From contig CAKSEI010000030.1 of NCBI GenBank assembly GCA_934446285.1, positions 1 to 12,162 of the forward strand: 12,162 bases of DNA, given 5' to 3'. The notes under the pieces are model-generated. The model made no database searches, had not been told where the DNA came from, and saw only the letters and a program-made list of their open reading frames with translations. The position numbers were made by a program, and so were the translations under genes. This DNA comes from an uncultured Eubacteriales bacterium. GTDB lineage: Bacteria > Bacillota > Clostridia > Oscillospirales > CAG-272. How positions within the stretch are numbered: position 1 is the stretch's first letter; the number at the start of each line of letters is the position of its first letter. Positions 1-5,540 of the stretch are shown here, in pieces.

Positions 1-162
1 GCCGATAAGGTTGCGGTTTTCGCGGACGGTCATGTAGCGGAGTACGGCACGCACGCCGAGCTGTACGCAAAGGGCGGAATATATGCCGAGATGTTCGACA
101 AACAGGCGCAGTTCTACCGCGAGGCGACGAATATCGGCGATACACATAGCGAAGAGAGCTGA
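1..162 (+). CDS. ABC transporter ATP-binding/permease protein, C-terminal end (partial)
   Basis: The frame is open from base 1 and stops with TGA at 160-162, giving 53 residues. It begins ADKVAVFADGHVAEYGTHAE and continues with GGIYAEMFDKQAQFY. This is the usual end of an ABC exporter nucleotide-binding domain: the strand after the H-loop (D-x-V-x-V-x-x-x-G), the G-T-H-x-E-L element, then a helix ending in Q-A-Q-x-Y. The Walker A, signature and Walker B motifs lie upstream of the window. The ending is typical of fused transmembrane-ATPase half-transporters rather than importer ATPases, but the membrane part cannot be seen and the substrate cannot be told. A terminator follows 20 bases after the stop, so this is the last gene of its unit. 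Confidence 0.85.
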   Translation, partial: ADKVAVFADGHVAEYGTHAELYAKGGIYAEMFDKQAQFYREATNIGDTHSEES

Positions 163-181
163 TAAAGGTATCGCATAAAAG

Positions 182-229
182 AGACGGGCACATACGCATA
201 AAAAGTGCGGCTGTGCCCGTCTGTATTTT
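182..229 (+). terminator. Rho-independent terminator after the ABC transporter gene
   Basis: A perfect 11-bp stem, agacgggcaca (182-192) with tgtgcccgtct (212-222), encloses a 19-base loop and is followed by gtattttt. The loop is long, but stem and T-run fit termination of the plus-strand gene. On the minus strand the stem is followed by ctctttta, so it may also end the Fe-S gene transcript arriving from the other side. Confidence 0.75.
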
Positions 230-264
230 TCTATGTCACATTTAGGTGTTGTCGGAGATAATCC

Positions 265-987
265 TCAGTCGAGAAGCCTGCCGTCGACGGAGACGGTCAC
301 GACCTGCCACGGAATAAACTTTCCGCTCTGTCTGAGTGCCTCCTTTGCCGCATTTTCCAAGCCTCCGCAGCAGGGAACCTCCATGCGGACGACGGTAACG
401 CTCTTTATGTCGTTTCGGCGTATGATTTCCGTCAGCTTTTCCGAGTAGTCAATGTCGTCGAGCTTTGGACATCCGATGAGAGTAATATGTCCCTTTATGA
501 AATTCTCGTGAAAAGCCGCGTAGGCATAAGCCGTGCAGTCGGCGGCTATAAGCAGCCTTGCACCGTCAAAATATGGTGCGTTCACGGGCACGAGCTTTAT
601 CTGAACGGGCCATTGCGTCAGCCTGCTGACCGATTCCGTGCGCTCGCAAGTTGCATTGTCCTCCTGCGCGTGCTTTATCATCCTCGACCGAGCCCCGGGA
701 CAGCCGCAGGGCGACGGCTTATTTTCTTTTGACATTTTCGCCTGTACTTTTTTGAGCTTGTTTTCCATAACCGCTTTTTCATCGTATGCCGCAGCCTCGC
801 GCTCGACAAAGGTTATCGCTCCCGTGGGGCAGGCGGGCAGACAGTCGCCGAGCCCGTCGCAGTAATCGTCGCGCATAAGCTGAGCTTTCCCGCCGACCAT
901 GGCGATAGCGCCCTCGTGGCAAGCCTCGGCACATGCGCCGCAGCCGTTGCATTTATCTCTGTCTATCTCGATAATTCTCCGTTTCAT
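265..987 (-). CDS. 4Fe-4S ferredoxin-type iron-sulfur protein
   Basis: 240 residues, ATG at 987-985, with a strong site ggagg (1000-996) nine bases upstream. The N-terminus is a ferredoxin fold. Cluster 1 is C13-x2-C16-x2-C19-x3-C23. The second motif, C43-D-G-L-G-D-C49-x3-C53-P, has Leu46 where the usual second cysteine stands. The next part is charged and helical (about 62-90), then C94-G-C96-P and a C-terminal domain with isolated cysteines, including V-P-C-C-G-G-L near residue 210. From memory this architecture is common in anaerobic Clostridia beside a Crp/Fnr regulator, often near the hybrid-cluster protein; its biochemical role is not settled. A cytoplasmic electron-transfer or redox-sensing role is inferred. 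It is transcribed divergently from the Crp/Fnr gene, whose product probably controls it. The three-cysteine second motif may be a family trait rather than damage. Confidence 0.85.
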   Translation of the reverse strand: MKRRIIEIDRDKCNGCGACAEACHEGAIAMVGGKAQLMRDDYCDGLGDCLPACPTGAITFVEREAAAYDEKAVMENKLKKVQAKMSKENKPSPCGCPGARSRMIKHAQEDNATCERTESVSRLTQWPVQIKLVPVNAPYFDGARLLIAADCTAYAYAAFHENFIKGHITLIGCPKLDDIDYSEKLTEIIRRNDIKSVTVVRMEVPCCGGLENAAKEALRQSGKFIPWQVVTVSVDGRLLD

Positions 988-1000
988 AAAAAATACCTCC

Positions 1001-1029
1001 TTGCTTTTTCGGATATATTATAATATAAT
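1001..1029 (+). promoter_or_regulatory. Probable promoter of the Crp/Fnr regulator gene
   Basis: TTGCTT (1001-1006), a 17-base spacer and TATAAT (1024-1029) predict a start near 1036 and a leader of about 37 bases. The -10 lies next to the oppositely oriented -10 of the Fe-S gene (1017-1022), so the two promoters face each other and should compete for RNA polymerase. Confidence 0.5.
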
Positions 1030-1045
1030 AATTCCGACAAGTCTG
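1017..1045 (-). promoter_or_regulatory. Probable activator-dependent promoter of the Fe-S gene
   Basis: On the minus strand a consensus -10, TATAAT, lies at 1022-1017. The hexamer 17 bases upstream (1045-1040, CAGACT) is a poor -35. A consensus -10 without a -35 suggests an activator is needed. The predicted start, about base 1010, gives a leader of roughly 22 bases with the ggagg site inside it. Confidence 0.5.
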
Positions 1046-1058
1046 TTGAATTTTCAAC
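1045..1058. promoter_or_regulatory. 14-bp palindromic operator, probably for the Crp/Fnr regulator
   Basis: GTTGAA-TT-TTCAAC is an inverted repeat with 6-bp arms and a 2-bp centre. It contains TTGA and TCAA half-sites four bases apart; the classical FNR box (TTGAT-N4-ATCAA) has those tetramers six apart, so this is not a textbook FNR site. Its centre (1051.5) is 41.5 bp upstream of the predicted start of the Fe-S gene, the class II activator position. It also lies at about +10 to +23 of the predicted regulator transcript, just ahead of its ribosome site, where binding would block transcription. Binding by the neighbouring protein is inferred. Confidence 0.5.
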
Positions 1059-1072
1059 GAAAAGAGGATTTT

Positions 1073-1774
1073 ATGAAAGAATATTTATCCGTTATCCGCT
1101 CATCGCGTCTTTTTTCGGGAATTTCCGAGGAGGAGCTTATAACTGTTCTCAACTGCCTTGATACAAAAACGGAAAATTTCCCGAAAAATGCCTTTCTTCT
1201 GCACTCGGGCGATTCTGCAAGCTATGTGGGATTTGTTCTCTCGGGCGCGGTGCTCGTCATTCAGGAGGATATCTGGGGCAACCGCAATATTCTCTCGAGG
1301 GTCGGGGCGGGGCAGACTTTTGCCGCGGCGTATGCGTGTGCGGGGCGGGAGTTCATTGACGTCGGAGTGATTGCCGAAACGCCCGTTACCGCATTGTTTC
1401 TGAATATAAAGCGCGTTCTCGGTTTGTGTCCGTCCGGCTGCGGGTATCACAGCCGCATTATCGAAAATCTACTCGGCGAGACAGCCGAGAAAAATCTGCG
1501 CCTGAATGAAAAGTTAACTCATATGGGACAGCGCAGCACGCGCGCGAAGCTTATGTCGTATCTCTCAGCAGAGACGCAGCACGTCGGTGGATACGAATTT
1601 GACATACCCTTTTCGAGGCAGCAGCTTGCCGATTATCTCGGTGTCGAGCGCAGCGGATTATCCCTTGAGCTCGGAAAAATGAAAAGGGACGGGCTTATAG
1701 ATTTTAATAAAAGTCACTTTGTGATTAAGCCGCACCGGGAGGATGGGGAGAAAACAGTACACGCCGAAAGATAA
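1073..1774 (+). CDS. Crp/Fnr family transcriptional regulator
   Basis: 233 residues, ATG at 1073 after gagg (1064-1067). An in-frame start at 899 lies inside the opposite gene's coding region and upstream of the likely promoter, so it is rejected. The N-terminal sensor domain (about 10-115) is a cyclic-nucleotide-binding-type beta barrel, with L-x-S-G-D and G-x-V-L-S-G-A-V-L-V near 43-62. The dimer helix follows, with R-I-I-E-N-L-L (128-134) and E-K-N-L-R-L-N. The C-terminal winged helix has I-P-F-S-R-Q-Q-L-A-D-Y-L-G-V-E-R-S (178-194) and recognition helix S-L-E-L-G-K-M (197-203). Cysteines 89, 119 and 123 with His126 (C-P-S-G-C-G-Y-H) could hold a cofactor or sense redox state; this is a guess. 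The N-terminal FNR cluster cysteines are absent. The Clostridia relatives I recall are linked to redox or nitrosative-stress genes. It probably controls the divergent Fe-S gene and itself. Confidence 0.88.
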   Translation: MKEYLSVIRSSRLFSGISEEELITVLNCLDTKTENFPKNAFLLHSGDSASYVGFVLSGAVLVIQEDIWGNRNILSRVGAGQTFAAAYACAGREFIDVGVIAETPVTALFLNIKRVLGLCPSGCGYHSRIIENLLGETAEKNLRLNEKLTHMGQRSTRAKLMSYLSAETQHVGGYEFDIPFSRQQLADYLGVERSGLSLELGKMKRDGLIDFNKSHFVIKPHREDGEKTVHAER

Positions 1775-1830
1775 ATGCTTTTAATTGGTCGAATGTAACC
1801 GCAAGGAGGGGGTAATGAATCCGTAGGCGC

Positions 1831-1901
1831 AGGTGAATATATTCAATTCGTCGGCGCAGCCGACACCTCACTTCTTACTTCTTACCTCTTACCTATTACT
1901 T
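1831..1901. repeat. Structured non-coding element: nested palindromes plus a pyrimidine tandem tract
   Basis: Between the regulator gene and tRNA-Trp lie three inverted repeats: AGGTG (1831-1835) with CACCT (1864-1868); the 12-bp palindrome TGAATATATTCA (1834-1845); and hairpin GTCGGC/GCCGAC (1850-1855 with 1859-1864). Directly after them is a pyrimidine-rich tract of imperfect 7-base repeats, CTTACTT, CTTACCT, CTTACCT, ATTACTT (about 1870-1901). No credible reading frame crosses it. The look is of a short dispersed repeat of the kind scattered in Clostridia intergenic regions; that can only be tested with the rest of the genome. The flanking stretch 1775-1830 holds nothing I recognise. Confidence 0.5.
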
Positions 1902-1943
1902 CCCCAAGCCCCGTGTCCTGAAGTAAGAGTGGATCGTGAAGAT

Positions 1944-1984
1944 GAAAAAAATAAATCCCCGATGACTTGCGTCATCGGGGATTT
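1944..1984 (-). terminator. Rho-independent terminator of tRNA-Trp
   Basis: A perfect 14-bp stem, 1984-1971 with 1966-1953, has a 4-base loop. Read on the minus strand, the stem begins at the last A of the tRNA's CCA end and is followed by TTTATTTTTTTC. Hairpin plus T-run make this a strong terminator with no spacer after the tRNA. Confidence 0.88.
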
Positions 1985-2059
1985 GGCAGGGGCACAAAGA
2001 CTCGAACTCTGGACACGCGGTTTTGGAGACCGCTGCTCTACCAACTGAGCTATACCCCT
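1984..2059 (-). tRNA. tRNA-Trp (anticodon CCA)
   Basis: On the minus strand a 76-base cloverleaf runs from AGGGGTA (2059-2053) to TGCCCCT-G-CCA (1994-1984). The acceptor stem pairs fully with one T-G wobble. The D arm holds AGCTCAGTTGGTAGAGC. The anticodon stem GCGGT/ACCGC encloses loop CTCCAAA, which gives anticodon CCA, tryptophan. The T arm holds GTTCGAGTC. The discriminator base is G and the 3' CCA is encoded. It is a single tRNA transcribed alone from its own promoter. Confidence 0.96.
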
Positions 2060-2075
2060 AAACTGTTACCTCAAA

Positions 2076-2104
2076 ATTATACCATATTTCTTGCCGTAAA
2101 TCAA
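2076..2104 (-). promoter_or_regulatory. Promoter of tRNA-Trp
   Basis: On the minus strand, TTGATT (2104-2099), a 17-base spacer and TATAAT (2081-2076) with TGG just before it. The predicted start, about 2069, leaves a leader of roughly ten bases before the mature tRNA 5' end at 2059. Confidence 0.75.
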
Positions 2105-2248
2105 GAGAAAGTCGAAAATATTTGTAATTATTTATTTTTTCTCTGAGCGTGATTTGAGCGGGGATGCTCTGTTGACCTTTCGCCGTACAAAAGCGAGAAT
2201 AAAAATGCGCAGCAGAGTGCTGTTTTGCAAAAATTCTCATTTATTCTA

Positions 2249-2276
2249 TTGATTTTGAGTTTTACTGTGGTATAAT
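2249..2276 (+). promoter_or_regulatory. Promoter of the small membrane protein gene
   Basis: TTGATT (2249-2254), a 16-base spacer and TATAAT (2271-2276), with GTGG before the -10. The predicted start is near 2283, only about three bases ahead of the ATG at 2286, so the transcript would be leaderless or nearly so. Confidence 0.55.
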
Positions 2277-2285
2277 ATTCTTATC

Positions 2286-2738
2286 ATGAAATTTTGCAAA
2301 TTATTATATGAGAAAATAATCAGGCGCGCGTGTGTATGCAGTGTTTTAATCAATGCACTGCTGCTCGCTGTCGCCTCTGCGGGCGCATCGCTGCCCGCGC
2401 TTACGGTTTTTAATTTTACGGCGGTATTTCTTTTTTCGCTCGCTCTGAGCCTTGCCTCACTTGTGTTTGATATTAAGGCGCTCAATACCGTAATGAAATA
2501 CTTTATACACCTTGTGATGTGCGCGGCTGCGTATTTCGTTTTCCTGAAAGCTACCCTTGACTACAGTGAGGCGCATAAGACCATGCAGTTAGGCGTTGAC
2601 AAAAAGCAATACATAGTCGGTTTTATAATCTTCCTCATCGTGTATGCCGTATGCGTCGGATTTAAATTTGCCGCTGCAGCTCTCGTGAGACTCGCGGAAA
2701 AGAAAAAGCAAAAGCCGTATGAGAATATGTTTGAATAG
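2286..2738 (+). CDS. Small multi-pass membrane protein of unknown function
   Basis: 150 residues. I do not recognise the family with confidence. Four hydrophobic segments are visible at about 16-36, 42-64, 70-90 and 108-133. A basic start (K-I-I-R-R, 10-14) and a basic end (A-E-K-K-K-Q-K-P) suggest both termini are cytoplasmic. Size and four-helix layout resemble small Firmicutes membrane proteins such as DUF3021, but no signature residue supports that. The ATG at 2286 has no Shine-Dalgarno sequence, and a good -10 ends only ten bases before it. The next in-frame Met (residue 70) would remove half the protein, so this start is kept. Charge pattern, hydrophobicity and a terminator right after the stop support a real gene. 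It is monocistronic and convergent with the DHHW gene. Confidence 0.7.
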   Translation: MKFCKLLYEKIIRRACVCSVLINALLLAVASAGASLPALTVFNFTAVFLFSLALSLASLVFDIKALNTVMKYFIHLVMCAAAYFVFLKATLDYSEAHKTMQLGVDKKQYIVGFIIFLIVYAVCVGFKFAAAALVRLAEKKKQKPYENMFE

Positions 2739-2756
2739 GCTTAAATGATCTAAAAT

Positions 2757-2788
2757 AAATAACCGAGCCGACAGAGGCTCGGTTATTT
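2757..2788. terminator. Bidirectional terminator between convergent genes
   Basis: A perfect 13-bp stem, aaataaccgagcc (2757-2769) with ggctcggttattt (2776-2788), has a 6-base loop. A-rich and T-rich flanks lie on both sides, so it can end the membrane protein transcript (plus) and the DHHW transcript (minus). Its right arm touches the DHHW stop codon at 2790-2788. Confidence 0.85.
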
Positions 2789-4047
2789 TACTGTCCGTTG
2801 TTTGTAGTATCGAGAATAGACTCGTAGTCTCGCACGCATAAGATAATGTCGGGCTTATACTCGGCTATAAACTCATCTATGGTCATATCCTTGTATTGCC
2901 TCAGGTCGAGAGAGTACATGGTATTGCAATTGTACCAGATTATGCTCTCGAGGGCATTAGTGAACGAATCACCGTAGATGAGTATATTCGGCAGTTCATC
3001 TCTGTCTGTTTCTATGACCGTATTAGCCTTGTCGCCGCCCATGTACATTGTATAGAGCACGTCCTCGCCCGCCTGCGGATAGGCATATATATACGGCTGC
3101 ACCTCGCGTGAGTAGTCAAAGCGCCTGAACGGTATATCCTTTCGCGGATTGAGCACAGACAGGTGCTCGTCAGAGCGCCACATTCCGAAGAGCTTGCGCG
3201 AGCGCGAGCCGAGATAGCGGTTCGGCAATGTTTCTATCGTGTATTCGTCGGGGGAAAGCGGCTTGAGAGCCAAGCCCGTATCGTCGTTTATACGGTTTAA
3301 AATTACATTATACGTTTCGAGCGCGCCCTCTATGCCGTAGTGATTGTCAACGCGTGAGGAGTATACGGCGGGATTACCCAGCCCCTCGAAATGTGAGCGC
3401 ATATCGATATAATTCACCCCGTGCTCGTTAAGCGCCGAGAAGAGCGCAGACGACGATTTTTCCGTGTATTCATGTCTGCTGTTGAGATACGACGGGTACT
3501 CGTCCTCAAAGTAAACGTATTGGCAGGGGACTGCAACATAGCAGAAATAACCGCCGTATTCTGCGGCTGTGCGCGCGTGATTGTCAAGTCGCTCCGCAAT
3601 TGTCTCTGCGCGCTGCGTGATATCGCTTTCGTCCACCGTTTCGTATTCGTTCCAAGGCAGCAATATATCGTCGCAGACGACAACCTCGTTTACCACAGGA
3701 CGGCGGAGAAGATAAAGATTTGCATATGTGTCGGCCTCTAAAACCGTATTTCTCGCGGCGCTGTGGTCGACTATAAACGTGTCAACCGACGAAAACCAAC
3801 TGCCGTCAAGTATGCCGGCACGGTCGGAAAAGACGGAGAGGTAATCGCCGTCCCTTATTTTTTTTGCGTCAAATGAGGGAAAAGCCGCAAGCAGTCTGTT
3901 CTCAAAGAAAGAGTAGTCTCCCGCATCCGTCGTGCTTGCCTTTACGCCCGAGATACACTTACTCGCGGTAAACATAAATCCCGCGAAGAGAGCGGACGTG
4001 AATAATGCGGTGAAAATTATCGAAACGGTAGTTTTAATTTTTTTCAC
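2788..4047 (-). CDS. DHHW family protein (AlgJ/AlgX-like, SGNH-type acetyltransfer partner)
   Basis: 419 residues starting with GTG at 4047-4045. A signal anchor spans about 8-28, so the rest is extracytoplasmic. E-N-R-x-L-A-x-F-P-S-F (49-59) is the usual start of DHHW proteins. The catalytic set expected from AlgJ/AlgX is present: D234-N-H236 (D-N-H-Y here instead of D-H-H-W) and S361 in Y-G-D-S-F (358-362). By analogy with alginate O-acetylation, the protein should take acetyl groups supplied by the MBOAT partner and pass them to a surface or secreted polysaccharide; the polymer is unknown. The GTG lies 11 bases after the MBOAT stop, and that stop (TGA, 4061-4059) is part of the site TGAGG serving this gene. 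Translation is therefore likely coupled. The terminator overlaps its own stop codon. Confidence 0.88.
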   Translation of the reverse strand: MKKIKTTVSIIFTALFTSALFAGFMFTASKCISGVKASTTDAGDYSFFENRLLAAFPSFDAKKIRDGDYLSVFSDRAGILDGSWFSSVDTFIVDHSAARNTVLEADTYANLYLLRRPVVNEVVVCDDILLPWNEYETVDESDITQRAETIAERLDNHARTAAEYGGYFCYVAVPCQYVYFEDEYPSYLNSRHEYTEKSSSALFSALNEHGVNYIDMRSHFEGLGNPAVYSSRVDNHYGIEGALETYNVILNRINDDTGLALKPLSPDEYTIETLPNRYLGSRSRKLFGMWRSDEHLSVLNPRKDIPFRRFDYSREVQPYIYAYPQAGEDVLYTMYMGGDKANTVIETDRDELPNILIYGDSFTNALESIIWYNCNTMYSLDLRQYKDMTIDEFIAEYKPDIILCVRDYESILDTTNNGQ

Positions 4048-4058
4048 TGTGGATGACC

Positions 4059-5477
4059 TCAGAATTGAAAATAAATAAACGGATTAAAGCTGCCTGAGAC
4101 GAGCTTTACGTAAGATAGAGCGAATATCGCTGCGGCTGCGGCTTTCTCGGCGATAAGTCCCGCTGTGCAGAGCGGGATATTCTTTTCGCGTTTCTCAAAA
4201 AATTCGCGTACCGCCTTTGTCGTAGGAAGAGCAAAAATAACGGCGACGATAAACTCGGGAAGATACTGCCTCAGGTAATAAACGGTACGCGCGCATGTAA
4301 GAGAACCTCTGCCGAACATAACGGAGAGATAAGAGAGCGAAGCCGAAAGGGAGTCGGAGCGGAAGAGCACCCAGCTCACGATAACAAGTACCATCGTAAG
4401 AATATAGCGTATGAAATTCGGGATATGGGGAAGCACTTTGCCGAAAACATATTTCTCGGCTATGAGCAGCACGCCGAAATAAACTCCCCATACGATAAAC
4501 GTCCAGTTTGCACCGTGCCAAAGTCCCGTAAGACTCCAGACGACCATGAGATTGAATATATGGCGCGGAACCGAGCACCTGTTACCGCCGAGCGGAATGT
4601 AGACATAATCCCTAAACCATGTAGAGAGGGATATATGCCATCTGCGCCAAAAGTCAGTTATCGATGTTGCGATATAAGGATAATTGAAGTTTTCCTCAAA
4701 GCGGAAAGCAAACATGTGCCCCAGTCCTATCGCCATATCGGAGTATGCGGAGAAATCAAAATAAATCTGCATGGTGTACGCAAGCGCCCCGACCCATGCA
4801 AGCGAAACGGAAAGGGCGTCTCCCGTGCCGAGAGAAAAAACTGCGTCGGCAACCTCGCCCATGGCGTTTGCTATTATCATTTTTTTGCCTAAGCCGAAAA
4901 TAAAGCGCGTCAGTCCGTCGGAAAACTCGGTAAGTGAATGCTTTCGCGTCATTATCTCGTTTTCAACCGTCGTATATCGCACTATAGGTCCGGCGACGAG
5001 CTGAGGGAAGAGGGCGACGTAGAGCGCGACATTCAGAGGATTTTTCTGAACGCCCGCATCCTTTCTGTACACATCTATAACGTAGCTTGCGCCCTGAAAT
5101 GTAAAAAAGGAAATGCCTATCGGCAGGACGATATTCGTTACCTTGATATCAAATCCGAGCGAGGCTATTACTCCCGTAGCGAAATTCGTATACTTAAAGA
5201 ACGCGAGCAGCCCGAGGTTGAGCGCCATTGCGATAATGAGCACCGCCTTTGCCCGCTTGCCCTCAAGCAGTCCGCAGAAAAGTCCGCCGAAATAATTTAT
5301 CAGTACGGAAACGGCAAGCAGCCCGAGGTATCTCACCCCGCCCCATGCATAGAAAGCTATACTGAATAACAGAAGGATAAAATTTCTCAGCTTGAGCGCG
5401 CGCTGCGGTACTATATAATAGAAGAAGAGCAGCGCAGGTAGGAAAAAGAACAGAAATGTTATACTTGAAAAAACCAT
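4059..5477 (-). CDS. MBOAT family membrane-bound O-acyltransferase (AlgI/DltB-like)
   Basis: 472 residues, ATG at 5477-5475 with ggaga upstream. About ten membrane helices can be seen. Diagnostic motifs are N-x-x-L-L-x-F-F-K-Y (87-96), L-P-I-G-I-S-F-F-T-F-Q (118-128), F-P-Q-L-V-A-G-P-I (157-165), Q-I-Y-F-D-F-S-A-Y-S-D-M-A-I-G (237-251), D-F-W-R-R-W-H281-I-S-L-S-T-W-F-R-D-Y and G-L-W-H321-G-A-N-W. His321 matches the essential histidine of the family. The length is that of AlgI. The family moves acetyl groups from cytoplasmic acetyl-CoA across the membrane; the DHHW protein encoded next would attach them to a glycan. It has its own promoter inside the end of the MATE gene. The target polymer cannot be read from the window, as no glycosyltransferase lies nearby. 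Confidence 0.93.
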   Translation of the reverse strand: MVFSSITFLFFFLPALLFFYYIVPQRALKLRNFILLLFSIAFYAWGGVRYLGLLAVSVLINYFGGLFCGLLEGKRAKAVLIIAMALNLGLLAFFKYTNFATGVIASLGFDIKVTNIVLPIGISFFTFQGASYVIDVYRKDAGVQKNPLNVALYVALFPQLVAGPIVRYTTVENEIMTRKHSLTEFSDGLTRFIFGLGKKMIIANAMGEVADAVFSLGTGDALSVSLAWVGALAYTMQIYFDFSAYSDMAIGLGHMFAFRFEENFNYPYIATSITDFWRRWHISLSTWFRDYVYIPLGGNRCSVPRHIFNLMVVWSLTGLWHGANWTFIVWGVYFGVLLIAEKYVFGKVLPHIPNFIRYILTMVLVIVSWVLFRSDSLSASLSYLSVMFGRGSLTCARTVYYLRQYLPEFIVAVIFALPTTKAVREFFEKREKNIPLCTAGLIAEKAAAAAIFALSYVKLVSGSFNPFIYFQF

Positions 5478-5511
5478 GATTCTCCGATATTTTTAAACAG
5501 TTTTCGGGAAT

Positions 5512-5540
5512 ATTTTACCATAAAAAATACAGCTTGTCAA
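5512..5540 (-). promoter_or_regulatory. Promoter of the MBOAT-DHHW operon
   Basis: On the minus strand, TTGACA (5540-5535), a 17-base spacer and TAAAAT (5517-5512); the predicted start is about 5505. The -35 overlaps the TGA stop (5539-5537) of the upstream MATE gene. No terminator separates MATE from this operon, so read-through from MATE can add to transcription. Confidence 0.75.

Noticed and set aside
899..1072. Longer start (899) for the Crp/Fnr regulator
   Set aside because: It would translate back through the Fe-S gene's own start region and the shared promoters. The ATG at 1073 has a ribosome site and gives the normal family length.
1870..1901. Pyrimidine 7-base repeats as a CRISPR array or protein-coding tandem repeat
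   Set aside because: The units are contiguous, too short, and have no spacers or open frame of interest.
1833..2048. 71-residue plus-strand frame across the repeat element and tRNA
   Set aside because: It runs antisense through the terminator and tRNA-Trp, starts with GTG without a ribosome site, and has no protein-like pattern.
3421..5369. Long plus-strand frames opposite the DHHW and MBOAT genes
   Set aside because: They are antisense frames made possible by the codon bias of the real genes. They have no ribosome sites or recognisable domains, and the minus-strand frames carry complete family motifs.
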